64,000 nucleotides of DNA from NCBI GenBank assembly GCA_016871275.1, contig VFZG01000009.1, positions 1-64,000 of the forward strand, written 5' to 3'. Positions 48,101-57,417 of this stretch are shown in pieces (the first letter of the stretch is position 1; every line of letters begins with the position of its first letter). Made by a program: the position numbers and the translations under genes. The DNA comes from Acidimicrobiia bacterium. Its GTDB lineage: Bacteria; Acidobacteriota; Vicinamibacteria; Vicinamibacterales; UBA2999. Below the pieces are notes generated by a model. It was not told the DNA's origin and did not search any database. It saw nothing but the letters and a program-made list of their open reading frames with translations.

Positions 48101-51100
48101 ACGACCTGCAGGGGCTCGACACCATGGCCGGCGAGAAACGCCGTGCGCAGCGCCGGATGGCGATCGATGACCTGCTGCCAGGCACGCTGGAACAGCTCAG
48201 GGCGCACGTCGCCGTCCAGCACGCACGTCAGTTGAATGATGTCGACGCCGGAGTGTTCCTCGAACAAGGAGTGGAACACCATGCCCTGCTGCATCGGCGC
48301 CAGCGGATACGCATCTTCGACGTGGCGACCCCAGCGCTCAAACAGCGTCGCCAGCGTGGCCTCTGACGGCGCGGCCAGCCGGAAGTCCGACGCAGTGTAG
48401 CCACCGCTCGCGCCGTCCCGACAATGCTCAACCAGCGCCTCGAGCTCCCGAACGAAGTTGTCTGCGACGGCCTGGACCGTGGCCCGATCGTGCAGGTTGC
48501 GGCTGTAGGTCCACTGGAACTCCAGCTCGGCGCCATTGAGGATGCCGTTGATGTCGATCAGGTATCGCCGCCGGCCGGCGGAACTGTGCGCCGCGCCAGA
48601 CGACTCCTCTGCCTGTCCGCTGAACACCTTGCTCCGACCGTCACCATCGAAGCGACCAAGGTAGTTGAAGCTGATTTCGGCTGCCGGCGCCTGCGTCAAG
48701 CCAGCATCAGCCATGTAGGTGAGCAGTCCGAATCGAAGTCCCTTGTCCGGCACGGACCGCAATTGCTCCTTCACGCGTGCGAGTGTGGCACCAGGCCCTT
48801 CTCCTCGCACTCGTGACAACACCACCGGATAGAAGGACGTGAAGACCCCCACCGTCCGGGACAGATCCACCTCGTCAAACAACTCCTCGCGACCGTGGCC
48901 TTCGAGGACGATGCGAATGGCGTCGTCGTTGGTCCACGACGCGATGGCGCGGGTCAATGCCGTCAGCAGCGCGTCGTTGATCTGCGTGCGGTAGGCAGCG
49001 GGCACCGCGGTCAGCAGCGCCTGCGTCGTCCCCGGCGACACGCGTACCGTGACGTGTTCGGCCGAGACGCCCGTATTGTGACCATCGTCTCCTTGCCGAT
49101 CTCGCGGGAGCGGCATCACCGGCACACGGGCCGCCTCACCCCAGTAACGCGCCTCTGCGGTGACGATCGCCGACGAGGCATGGTCCTGCAGTCGTTCGGC
49201 CCAGTGCTTGAACGAAGTCGTCTTCGCCGGCAGCGTCACTGCCTGCCCCGCCTGCAATTGAGCGTAGGCCTGCGCGAAGTCCTCGATGAGGATGCGCCAG
49301 GAGACGCCGTCGACGGCGAGGTGGTGAATCACGATCAGCAGGCGATCGGGTTCGCCGTGACCGAGCCGATACAAGACCGCTCGGACAATCGGGCCGTGGC
49401 CGAGATGCAGGCTCCGCTGGCGCCGCTCCGCGTCGGCGGTGACAGCGGCCCGCGCATCCGCGACCGGCAGATGAGAGACATCGCGGACCACGAACGGCGT
49501 ATCGAAGGTGCCGCCGTCGATGCGCAGGGCCGGAGGATTGACGGTCAGGTCGAATCTCGATCGCAGCGCATCATGGTGCAACAGGAGGTGCTGCACCGCC
49601 GATTCCGCTGGCTTCGACAGCAGCGGTGACGCCGCCAGCAACAGCACCGCCTGGTTGGCATGATGCGGCTCGGGCGACTTGCCCGCGAAGAACCAATGCT
49701 GAATCGGCGTCAGCGGCAGCGATCCGGTGACCAGCCCCTGCTCGGCGTGAATCGTGCGTCGCTCCGGCGCCACGCGAGACAACTCGCCGATCGTCTGCCA
49801 TTCAAACAGCTGGCGAACCGTCAGGCCCAGGCCGGCGCGGTTCGCGCGGCTGATGATCTGGATGCTGAGGATCGAATCGCCGCCCAGTTCAAAGAAGTTG
49901 TCATGAACGCCGACGCGATCGACGCCGAGCACCTCTTGCCAGATGTCTGCGAGCAGCTGTTCGGTCGGCGTTCGCGGCGCGGTGTAGCCGCCGGTCGCAG
50001 CGCGCGCATCAACCGTCGGCAACGCGCGCCGATCGACCTTGCCGTGCTGATTCAACGGCAGTTCGTCGAGGAACACACACGCCGACGGCACCATGTACGC
50101 CGGCAGGCACGTCTTGAGATACGTCTGCAGATCGGCGCCGCCGATCGCCCGGTCTCCGGCGCGGACGCAATACGCCACTAGACGCCTGCTGCCGCCGGCT
50201 GCGTCCCCATGGGCCACGACCGCCGCCGCCCGAATGCCCGCGTGGGCGGTCAGGGCCGACTCGATGTCGCCCAGCTCGACGCGGAAACCGCGAATCTTGA
50301 CCTGGTTGTCGGCGCGACCGATGAACTCGAGAGCGCCATCGGCGCGCCGCTTGACCAGGTCGCCGGTGCGATACAACCGGCTGCCCGGCTCCGACGCGAA
50401 CGGATCCGGCAGGAACCGTTCCGCTGTCAGATCGGGGTGGCCGAAGTAGCCGCGAGCCACCTGACCGCCGCCGACGCACAACTCACCCACGACGCCGGCC
50501 GGCACTTGCTGCAGATTCCGATCAAGCACATAGGCCCGGCAGCCCGGAGCTGCGTGACCAATGTCGGGTGCATGCTCGGCGCCGGGCTCGACCGACGACA
50601 CGGTGATCCAGACCGTCGCTTCGGTCGGGCCGTATTCGTTGTAGAGCGACGCCTGCGGAATCAATTCGGCGTGGCGGGCGACCAGCGCCTGGCTGAGCGC
50701 CTCGCCGCCAACCGCCACGGTTCGCAAGGTCGAGAGCTGCCCGGCGGTCGCCAGGTCGAGCATCGATCCATAGAGTGCCGGCCCGGTCATCACGTGCGAA
50801 CAGCCGGTCTCTTCGAGCCGTCGCACCAGCTCCAGCGGCTCCATCGCGTCGTCGGGTCCGACCACCAGGCAGGCACCCTGGCAGAGCGCCCAGAAGATGG
50901 CGCCGTTGCCGGCGTCGAAGGCAAACGACAGCGGCGAGAACAACGCCGTCATCGGCTCCGTGTAGTAGGCCTGACGCGCCGCGATGGCACGCACCAGGTT
51001 GGCGTGCGACACGGTCACGCCCTTCGGACGACCGCTCGAGCCAGAGGTGTAGATAATGTATGCGAGGTTGCTGGCGTGGACGACGGCTGACGCCGCGGGC

Positions 51101-54100
51101 ACCTCGGACACGTCGTCAACCAACAGCCGCGGCGTCGAGACCGGCGGGAGATGCGCAGCGACATCGCGGCTCGTGACCACCACCGCCATGCCCGTCTCTT
51201 CGGTCATGTGGCGAAGACGATCGGCGGGCGCGCCGACGTCCAGCGGCACATAGCATCCCCCCGCCTTCAACACGCCGAGCATTGCGGCAACGGCATCAAT
51301 ACCGCGATGCAGGAAGATGCCCACCGTGACATCCGGACCGACGCCCTTCGCGCGCAACGCCGACGCCAGGCCGGCAGCCCGATCGTTCAGTGCTGCGTAG
51401 GTGATGGTGTCACGGCCGGCCCGAACCGCCAGCGCGCCAGGGGTGTTCGCCGCCTGCACCTCGAACATCCGCGTGACGGTCGGTTCCGCGGGCGCGACTG
51501 ACGTAATCGCGTCGGACTCGGTCCGATCCACGACCTGAACGTCACGCAGGCGGCGCGTGGGCCCGGCCGCCATTGACGACAGCACGTCCCCGAAATGGCC
51601 GGCCAGCCGATCAATCGTTGAGTCGTCGAACAGGTCGGTGTCGTACTCGAACAGGCACGCCAGACCAGCGTTGGTGCGTTCGAGCGACAGGGTGATGTCG
51701 AACTTGGCGGCCACGGCCGTTGGATCAACGTTGGAGATTCGCAGATCCGTCTGCTGCAGATCCGGCGCCGGGGCATTCTGCAGCACCAGCATGACCTGGA
51801 AGATCGGCGCGTGGCCGAGGTTCCGTTCGGGCCGGAGTTCCTCGACCAGTTGCTCGAATGGCACATCCTGGTGGCCGTAGGCCGCCAGCGCCGTGTTGCG
51901 CACTCGTCCCAGCAGCTCCCGGACCGTCGGCTCTCCCGACAGATCGACACGGAACGGCAGCGTGTTGACGAAGAACCCCAGCAGTGGCTCAAGTTCGGGC
52001 CGCACGCGGTTTGCCATCGGCGAGCCGATCACGATATCGGTGGCGCCGGTGTAGCGATGCAACAGGATCGCGAATCCGGCCAGCGCCGTCATGAACAGCG
52101 TGGCGTCCGCCTGTCTGCCGAGCGCCTCCAGTTGCCCCACGAGCGCCGGCTCGAGGTGGAACGCTTTCAGGCGACCACGATGACGCTGCAACTTCGGCCG
52201 CGGCCGGTCGGTGGGCAGTTCGAGCAGGGCCGGCGCACCGGCGAGTTCGCGGCGCCAGAACTCCCGCTGCGCGCCGATCACCGCATCGCCAAGCCAGGAC
52301 CGCTGCCAGGCCGCATAGTCCGCGTATTGAATCGGCAGTGCCGGCAGCGGCGATGCGGAACCCCGCTCCGCGGCTGCATACCGCGTCGACAGCTCGTGAA
52401 TCAGCACGCCCATCGACCATTCGTCAGCAATGATGTGGTGCACCGACAGCAGCAAGTGGTGAACCGTGGCGCTCTGCCGGATCAGCACCGCGCGCATCAA
52501 CCGATCGCTCGCCAGATTGAACGGCCGCGCGACCTCGGCCGCCATCAGTCGTTCAATCTCAGCCTGCTGCGTGCCCCCCGTCGCCTGAGCGGAGGCGGGC
52601 TGGCTGCGCAGGTCGAGATGCTCGACGTTGACGTGCTCGATCGCGAATCCTGTACCGGGCGTGACCATGACGACCGGGTGGCCGTCCTGCTCGACAAAGT
52701 TGGTCCGCAGCACTTCATGGCGTTCGACCACCGCCTGAAACGCGCGCTCGAGCGCGCTCACGCTCAGCGGTCCGTCGAATCGAACGGCGCCGAACAGGTT
52801 GTAGCTGGTGGAGGCGCCTTCAAGCTGGTCGAGGAACCAGAGACGCTGCTGCGCGAACGATAGCGGCAACGCGTTGACCGCTGCGCGGTCGATCGCCAGG
52901 ATCGGCGGCAGGACCGGGCGCTGCGACGAGCGGTCGGACACCAACCGGACAGCAAGGTCTCCCAGGCGCGGCGCGTCGAACAACACCTGAATCGGCAGCT
53001 CAACACCGCACGTCTCGCGCACGCGCGAGATCATCTGCATGGCCAGCAGCGAGTGGCCACCGAGCTCGAAGAAGTTGTCACCGACGCCGACCCTCGGCAC
53101 ATCGAGGATGTCGATCCAGATTGCCGCCAGCTGCCGCTCGATCTCCGTCGCCGGCGCCACATACGACGCATCGTCCGTGACGCGATCCGGCGCGGGCAGC
53201 GCGTGCCGGTTGAGCTTGCCATTCGGTGTCAGCGGGAACCGGTCGAGGCACAGGATCGCGGATGGCTGCATGTACGACGGCAGTCGCGATGCCAGCAGTT
53301 GGCGAACCTCGGCCATGACCATTCGGTCGCCGGCATTGCGAACCGGGTCGTTGGTGAGCCCGGTGAGCGGGCCTGCTGCCGGCTGGCCGCTCACCACCGC
53401 GGCATGCACTTCGGACGCGGTCCTCGAATCTCCGCGATGGAACAACGCATCGATGCGGCGGCCAGGCTCAGACGCCGACCAGCGGACCGACACTGAGTAC
53501 CCCAGTGACTCCCCAATCTGCCAGATCTCTTCGGGGTCGATGCCGGTCGATTCGAGTCTCGCTCGAACGTCCGAGACGGTCCCGCCCGACGTCCGCTCAC
53601 CGAGCCACTGGAGCACCGCTGCGTCCCCGGCCAGCCTCCGGTTCAGCACGCCCTCGATCAGCATCGTGTTCGCCTGATGACCAGCCAGGATGGCGTGCAC
53701 GGCGTCCCGATCGAGGCCGGCCACAGCGCCATCAATCCGCGTAATCTGCGAGGCCGTAAGCGCGGACGCGGGCGATGCCAGGTGCAGCACCACGTCGTAA
53801 CGGAACCGGCTCATCTCGGTGGCAGCCGAGTGGCGCTTCACCAGCAGTTCGACGCGCGACAGCCGCGGCAACTGCCCGCCAAGCGCCGAAAAGAACTCCG
53901 GCGCAATCAGCAACTCCTCTTCCCGGTCAGCGGTCGCTGCGACACGACGACCCAGTTCCTCTCTCGAGCAGTCGTCAGCCGCCTTGAAGAACTCTACCGA
54001 CGCACGGAACAACCGCGCCAGCGGGAGCGACCGGACGTCGCCGAGGACAATCGCGCCACCATCCTTGACCGCCGCCGCCGCCGTCTTCAGCACGCCGAGG

Positions 54101-57100
54101 AGGTAGTCCGCGCTCGGGAAGTACTGAATCACCGAATTCAAGACGACGGCGTCGTAGCCATGGCGGTCGGCGGGATCGAATGCGTCCGCCTGCGCCCTGC
54201 GTAGCGTGACGTTGGTGAGGCCGCGCCGCTCGACCGAGGCGCGCAGTCGCGCAACCACCGACTCGGACATGTCGATGCCAGTGAACGCTTCGACGTGCGG
54301 CGCCACATGATGCAGCACCATGCCGGTGCCGCAGCCAATCTCCATCACGCGCTTCGGTGACAGCGCCAGGATGCGCGCAACCGTCTCGTCCAGCCAGGCG
54401 CGCATGTCCGGCGCCGGGATCAACTGGCCGGTATAGCTGCTGAACCAACCGGAGGTATCGAACGTCGCGTCCCGGTCCTCGCCAGCCCGCCCGTAAATGT
54501 CGTTCCAGACGGTGCGCCATTTGTCCACCTGGCCATCGACCAGGGTGTCGGTGGCCGTGCTCGCCGTGACCGCCGAATCGCGTTCGAGATACGCGACCAG
54601 CTGCGGCTGGCCAGGCTGGTCCTGGCGGCACAACACCACGGAGTGGCGCACGGCGGGGTGCTGGTCGATCACCGCTTCAATTTCGCCAAGCTCAATGCGG
54701 AAACCACGCAGCTTGATCTGGTGATCGACGCGACCGATGAACTCGATGGTGCCGTCCTGGCGATACCTGCACAGGTCCCCGGTCCGATACATCCGCGATC
54801 CGGGGGCGCCGAACGGATTCGGCACGAACACCGCGGCGGTCAGATCCGGCCGGCCGAAGTAACCGCGCGCCAGGCCGTCGCCGGCGATGCAGAGTTCGCC
54901 GGGCACACCGACGGGCACCGGTTGCACGTGGGCATCGACGATGAAGATCTGGGTGTTGGCGATGGGATGCCCGATGGGTTCCTTCGCCTCAACGGCTGTG
55001 GCAGTACCCGCGTGTTCGACGCGTGAGACGGCAGACCAGATGGCCGTCTCGGTTGGGCCGTAGAGATTCCACAACTCCACGCCCTTCGCCAGGAGTCGCG
55101 CCGACAAATCGGTCGACAGCGCCTCGCCGCCGCAGAAGGCGCGCTCGAGCGGCGTGCCCTGCCAGTCGGTAGCGAGCAGCATCTGCCACGTCGCCGGCGT
55201 CGCCTGCATCACGTTCGCGCCGGACGCCCGCATCGCGTCGAACAGCTTGACGCCGTCGACAGCGGTGTCCTGCGGCACGATCACCACGCGCGCGCCGACC
55301 AGCAGCGGCAGGTACAGCTCGAGCGCGGAGATGTCGAACGAGATCGTCGTGACCGCCAGCAGGACATCGTCTCGATCGAGCCCGGGCTCCCGCCGCATCG
55401 ACTCCAGGAAATTGACCAGCGCGCCGTGCGAAATCTGAACGCCCTTCGGCGTCCCCGTCGAGCCGGACGTATACAGCACGTAGGCCAGCTGATCAGGTCG
55501 AACGGCGTGGTTTGCCGGCGCCGGAGCCGCCGCGATCGTCTCCCAGTCGCGATCGAGCAGTACCCGAATCGCCGGACCATCGGGCAACAATGACGCCGTC
55601 TCGCTGGTTGCCAGGATCACCCGGAGGCGCGAGTTGTCGGCCATCACCGCCAGGCGTTCGGTTGGAAACGCCGGATCCAACGGCACGTACGCACCACCAG
55701 ATTTCAGAATGCCGAGCAGGCCGACGACCGTATCGAAGCCGCGTGGGACGCACACCCCCACGGGCGTCTCCGCACCGACGCCGATCGACTGCAGGAATCC
55801 GGCCACCTGACTGGCGCGCCGGCTGAGCGTCGCGTAGTCGAGTGTCAGGTCGCCGCTCTGTAGCGCGATTCGAGCCGGCTCGCGAACCACCTGCTCTTCG
55901 AACAGCTGCACCACCGTCCTGTCGGCCACCGGCCGGGCGGTCGCATTCCAGTCTGTCAGAACCCGGTCGCGCTCCCCGTCAGTCAGCAGCGGCACGCGCG
56001 ACAGCGGTGTGGCCGCATCGGCCGTCATGCCATCGAGCATCGCCTGGTAGTGCGCCACGACACGCTCGATGGTGGCGTGATCGAACAGGTCGGTATTGAA
56101 CTCGAGCTCGCCCTCGATCATGCCGCCGCGCTCTCGCAGCTTGATCGTGAGATCGAACATCGAGCTGCCGGCGTCGACCGCGATCTCGTCCAGCGTAACG
56201 CCTGGCAGGCGCACGTCATCCAGCGGCGCACTCTGCAGGATGAACATCACCTGGAAGATCGGCGAGAAGCCGAGCTGCCGGGCAGGCTGCAGTTCTTCCA
56301 CCAGGCGCTCGAACGGCACATCCTGATTGCCGAACGCGCCGAGCGCCGACCGTCTGACGCGCGCCATCAGGTCACTCGCGGACGGGTCGCCGGACAGGTC
56401 CATGCGCATCGCCAGGGTGTTCACGAAGAACCCGACCAGCGGCTCCAGTTCCTTGCGCACGCGATTCGCCACCGGCGTGCCGATCACGAAGTCATCCTGG
56501 CGGCTGTAGCGCCACATCACCGCCGCACACGCGGCGCAGAGCGTCATGAACAGCGATGCGTCGTGGCGTCGGCTCAGCGTCCTGATCGCATCCAGGCGCC
56601 GGCCATCGATCGTGAACTGATGGGTGTGACCCCTGAAGGTCTGCACCGCCGGGCGCGGCCGGTCGGTCGGCAGGGCCAGCAACGCCGGCGCGCCCGACAG
56701 GTGCTCGCGCCAGAACGCGATCTGCGGATCCAGCTGCGGTCCGGACAACCACTCACGCTGCCATCGGGCGAAGTCGCCGTACTGAATCGGCAATTCCGGC
56801 AGCGGACTGGGCTGCCCCGCCGCCATGGCGGTGTAGAGCGTGAGCAGCTCCTTGACGATCACGCCCAGCGACCACCCGTCCGAGACGATGTGATGCATGT
56901 TGACCAGCATCGCGTGATCGTGCGGATCGAACCGCAGGAGGGTGGTGCGCATCAAGCGATCGTTCGCCAGGTCGAACGGCCGCCGTGCATCCTCGCTGGA
57001 ACGCCGGGCAATCTCGACATCCCGTCCGGCCTGGTCCAGCCCGGGCAACTCGACCACCGTGCAGTGCCCATCCACGCCATCCCGCACGTGAGCGACGGGT

Positions 57101-57414
57101 CTGCCGTCGGCCGTTCGGACGTTGGTGCGAAGTACTTCGTGCCGGCGAATGATCTCGGACAGCGCGCGCTCGAGGATGCCAACGTCCAGCAGTCCGCGCA
57201 TGCGAAACGCCGTCGGCATGTTGTAGGTGGCGCTCGGCCCCTCGAGGTGATCGAGGAACCACAGGCGCTGCTGCGCAAACGACAGCCCTGGCGCAGCTCC
57301 AGCGGGACGACGAGGAATCGTCGTCTCGGCCGGCTTCGCCTGCTCCAGCATTCTCTGCAAGAGGGCGCGCTTCGCCGGAGACAGCGACGCCAGTCTGCTG
57401 GAGAGATCGTCCAT
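45136..57414 (-). CDS. NRPS: C-A-NMT-PCP-C-A-PCP-E-C(DCL)-A-PCP
   Basis: 4092 aa; three YTSGS[TS]G A domains, three C domains, SAM-MT 'VMEIGCGTGMVLHHVAPHVEAFTGIDMSE', E domain 'HHLAVDGVSWRIL' and 'EGHGREE', DCL motif 'HHHLLTDGWC'. Confidence 0.97.
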   Translation of the reverse strand: MDDLSSRLASLSPAKRALLQRMLEQAKPAETTIPRRPAGAAPGLSFAQQRLWFLDHLEGPSATYNMPTAFRMRGLLDVGILERALSEIIRRHEVLRTNVRTADGRPVAHVRDGVDGHCTVVELPGLDQAGRDVEIARRSSEDARRPFDLANDRLMRTTLLRFDPHDHAMLVNMHHIVSDGWSLGVIVKELLTLYTAMAAGQPSPLPELPIQYGDFARWQREWLSGPQLDPQIAFWREHLSGAPALLALPTDRPRPAVQTFRGHTHQFTIDGRRLDAIRTLSRRHDASLFMTLCAACAAVMWRYSRQDDFVIGTPVANRVRKELEPLVGFFVNTLAMRMDLSGDPSASDLMARVRRSALGAFGNQDVPFERLVEELQPARQLGFSPIFQVMFILQSAPLDDVRLPGVTLDEIAVDAGSSMFDLTIKLRERGGMIEGELEFNTDLFDHATIERVVAHYQAMLDGMTADAATPLSRVPLLTDGERDRVLTDWNATARPVADRTVVQLFEEQVVREPARIALQSGDLTLDYATLSRRASQVAGFLQSIGVGAETPVGVCVPRGFDTVVGLLGILKSGGAYVPLDPAFPTERLAVMADNSRLRVILATSETASLLPDGPAIRVLLDRDWETIAAAPAPANHAVRPDQLAYVLYTSGSTGTPKGVQISHGALVNFLESMRREPGLDRDDVLLAVTTISFDISALELYLPLLVGARVVIVPQDTAVDGVKLFDAMRASGANVMQATPATWQMLLATDWQGTPLERAFCGGEALSTDLSARLLAKGVELWNLYGPTETAIWSAVSRVEHAGTATAVEAKEPIGHPIANTQIFIVDAHVQPVPVGVPGELCIAGDGLARGYFGRPDLTAAVFVPNPFGAPGSRMYRTGDLCRYRQDGTIEFIGRVDHQIKLRGFRIELGEIEAVIDQHPAVRHSVVLCRQDQPGQPQLVAYLERDSAVTASTATDTLVDGQVDKWRTVWNDIYGRAGEDRDATFDTSGWFSSYTGQLIPAPDMRAWLDETVARILALSPKRVMEIGCGTGMVLHHVAPHVEAFTGIDMSESVVARLRASVERRGLTNVTLRRAQADAFDPADRHGYDAVVLNSVIQYFPSADYLLGVLKTAAAAVKDGGAIVLGDVRSLPLARLFRASVEFFKAADDCSREELGRRVAATADREEELLIAPEFFSALGGQLPRLSRVELLVKRHSAATEMSRFRYDVVLHLASPASALTASQITRIDGAVAGLDRDAVHAILAGHQANTMLIEGVLNRRLAGDAAVLQWLGERTSGGTVSDVRARLESTGIDPEEIWQIGESLGYSVSVRWSASEPGRRIDALFHRGDSRTASEVHAAVVSGQPAAGPLTGLTNDPVRNAGDRMVMAEVRQLLASRLPSYMQPSAILCLDRFPLTPNGKLNRHALPAPDRVTDDASYVAPATEIERQLAAIWIDILDVPRVGVGDNFFELGGHSLLAMQMISRVRETCGVELPIQVLFDAPRLGDLAVRLVSDRSSQRPVLPPILAIDRAAVNALPLSFAQQRLWFLDQLEGASTSYNLFGAVRFDGPLSVSALERAFQAVVERHEVLRTNFVEQDGHPVVMVTPGTGFAIEHVNVEHLDLRSQPASAQATGGTQQAEIERLMAAEVARPFNLASDRLMRAVLIRQSATVHHLLLSVHHIIADEWSMGVLIHELSTRYAAAERGSASPLPALPIQYADYAAWQRSWLGDAVIGAQREFWRRELAGAPALLELPTDRPRPKLQRHRGRLKAFHLEPALVGQLEALGRQADATLFMTALAGFAILLHRYTGATDIVIGSPMANRVRPELEPLLGFFVNTLPFRVDLSGEPTVRELLGRVRNTALAAYGHQDVPFEQLVEELRPERNLGHAPIFQVMLVLQNAPAPDLQQTDLRISNVDPTAVAAKFDITLSLERTNAGLACLFEYDTDLFDDSTIDRLAGHFGDVLSSMAAGPTRRLRDVQVVDRTESDAITSVAPAEPTVTRMFEVQAANTPGALAVRAGRDTITYAALNDRAAGLASALRAKGVGPDVTVGIFLHRGIDAVAAMLGVLKAGGCYVPLDVGAPADRLRHMTEETGMAVVVTSRDVAAHLPPVSTPRLLVDDVSEVPAASAVVHASNLAYIIYTSGSSGRPKGVTVSHANLVRAIAARQAYYTEPMTALFSPLSFAFDAGNGAIFWALCQGACLVVGPDDAMEPLELVRRLEETGCSHVMTGPALYGSMLDLATAGQLSTLRTVAVGGEALSQALVARHAELIPQASLYNEYGPTEATVWITVSSVEPGAEHAPDIGHAAPGCRAYVLDRNLQQVPAGVVGELCVGGGQVARGYFGHPDLTAERFLPDPFASEPGSRLYRTGDLVKRRADGALEFIGRADNQVKIRGFRVELGDIESALTAHAGIRAAAVVAHGDAAGGSRRLVAYCVRAGDRAIGGADLQTYLKTCLPAYMVPSACVFLDELPLNQHGKVDRRALPTVDARAATGGYTAPRTPTEQLLADIWQEVLGVDRVGVHDNFFELGGDSILSIQIISRANRAGLGLTVRQLFEWQTIGELSRVAPERRTIHAEQGLVTGSLPLTPIQHWFFAGKSPEPHHANQAVLLLAASPLLSKPAESAVQHLLLHHDALRSRFDLTVNPPALRIDGGTFDTPFVVRDVSHLPVADARAAVTADAERRQRSLHLGHGPIVRAVLYRLGHGEPDRLLIVIHHLAVDGVSWRILIEDFAQAYAQLQAGQAVTLPAKTTSFKHWAERLQDHASSAIVTAEARYWGEAARVPVMPLPRDRQGDDGHNTGVSAEHVTVRVSPGTTQALLTAVPAAYRTQINDALLTALTRAIASWTNDDAIRIVLEGHGREELFDEVDLSRTVGVFTSFYPVVLSRVRGEGPGATLARVKEQLRSVPDKGLRFGLLTYMADAGLTQAPAAEISFNYLGRFDGDGRSKVFSGQAEESSGAAHSSAGRRRYLIDINGILNGAELEFQWTYSRNLHDRATVQAVADNFVRELEALVEHCRDGASGGYTASDFRLAAPSEATLATLFERWGRHVEDAYPLAPMQQGMVFHSLFEEHSGVDIIQLTCVLDGDVRPELFQRAWQQVIDRHPALRTAFLAGHGVEPLQVVLDRVELPWQVLDWRGVPDAERPARLTDLLRSDRERGFVIDAPPLMRCAWVQLDGSRAQFVWSHHHLLTDGWCLPLLLNEAMSVYEALLSQRPVTLPATRPFRDYIQWLANQDHAAAAAYWQRALAGFSSPTRLGIDRGAGPADQARRFVAASHTLSEAATRSLQHLAQSRHVTLSIVVQAAWSVLLSRYSGSNEVVFGATVAGRPPEMAAVDSMIGLFINTLPVRVAVDDGETVSALLARLQAAQVERDPFAHLPLVEIQRCSDVPAPEPLFESIVVFENYPMDDAAAPSGGPFTASGFEVFEQTNLPITLMTAPADQLPLRVAYDDSRFAGADIERMLGHLGRLLETVADHLDQSVGHWPMMEVHETSRLLHEGRQAPTLVTADALTLASLFEEQAARVPSRVAAIAGHTRITYAALNARANQVARRLRATGVRPGSRVGVLVERSLDLLVGLLAVNKASASYVPMDPSFPADRLSHMLLDSQATVVLTQQALRATVPASGAQVMCIDDGEESACSVDNLHLPSHPASAAYVIYTSGSTGVPKGVVVPGRALVNLLRSMQQQPGLTERDVLLAVTTISFDIAALELFLPLVTGATVAIADRDAARDGAALLADMHRTGATVMQATPITWRLLLEAGWAGAPLTRALCGGEALPRELSTRLLATGIELWNVYGPTETTIWSSVHRVIGDGSAEPTEPIGRPIHNTRFHIVDRGFRVVPAGVPGELLIGGEGVAIGYASRGDLTADRFVPDPFGGDPGDRLYRTGDLARRRPDGSVVFLGRLDSQVKVRGFRIELGEIEAAIDRQPEVQQSVVIAHRAGNGEAELVAYLVPNSGAALDLDALRETLGRSLPHYMVPTRVMVLAEMPLTLNGKVNRRALPAPDDSGRQARVEPHTDTERALAAIWVEVLTIHTVGIDDDFFELGGHSLLAAKVVGRIRASLNVSVPVPLLFRQPTIRQLSEYVDNTLWATGQAARRIEDDQQDVEEVTL
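48430..49745 (-). other. Epimerization domain (approximate bounds)
   Basis: 'LTPIQHWFF', 'HHLAVDGVSWRILIEDF', 'VLEGHGREE', 'RTVGVFTSFYPV', 'FNYLGRFDGD', preceded by PCP with LGGDSI. Confidence 0.92.
53780..54530 (-). other. Embedded N-methyltransferase domain (approximate bounds)
   Basis: 'KWRTVWNDIYG...WLDETVARILALSPKRVMEIGCGTGMVL...DAVVLNSVIQYFPSADYL' within NRPS module 1 of this protein. Confidence 0.88.
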
Positions 57415-57417
57415 TGG

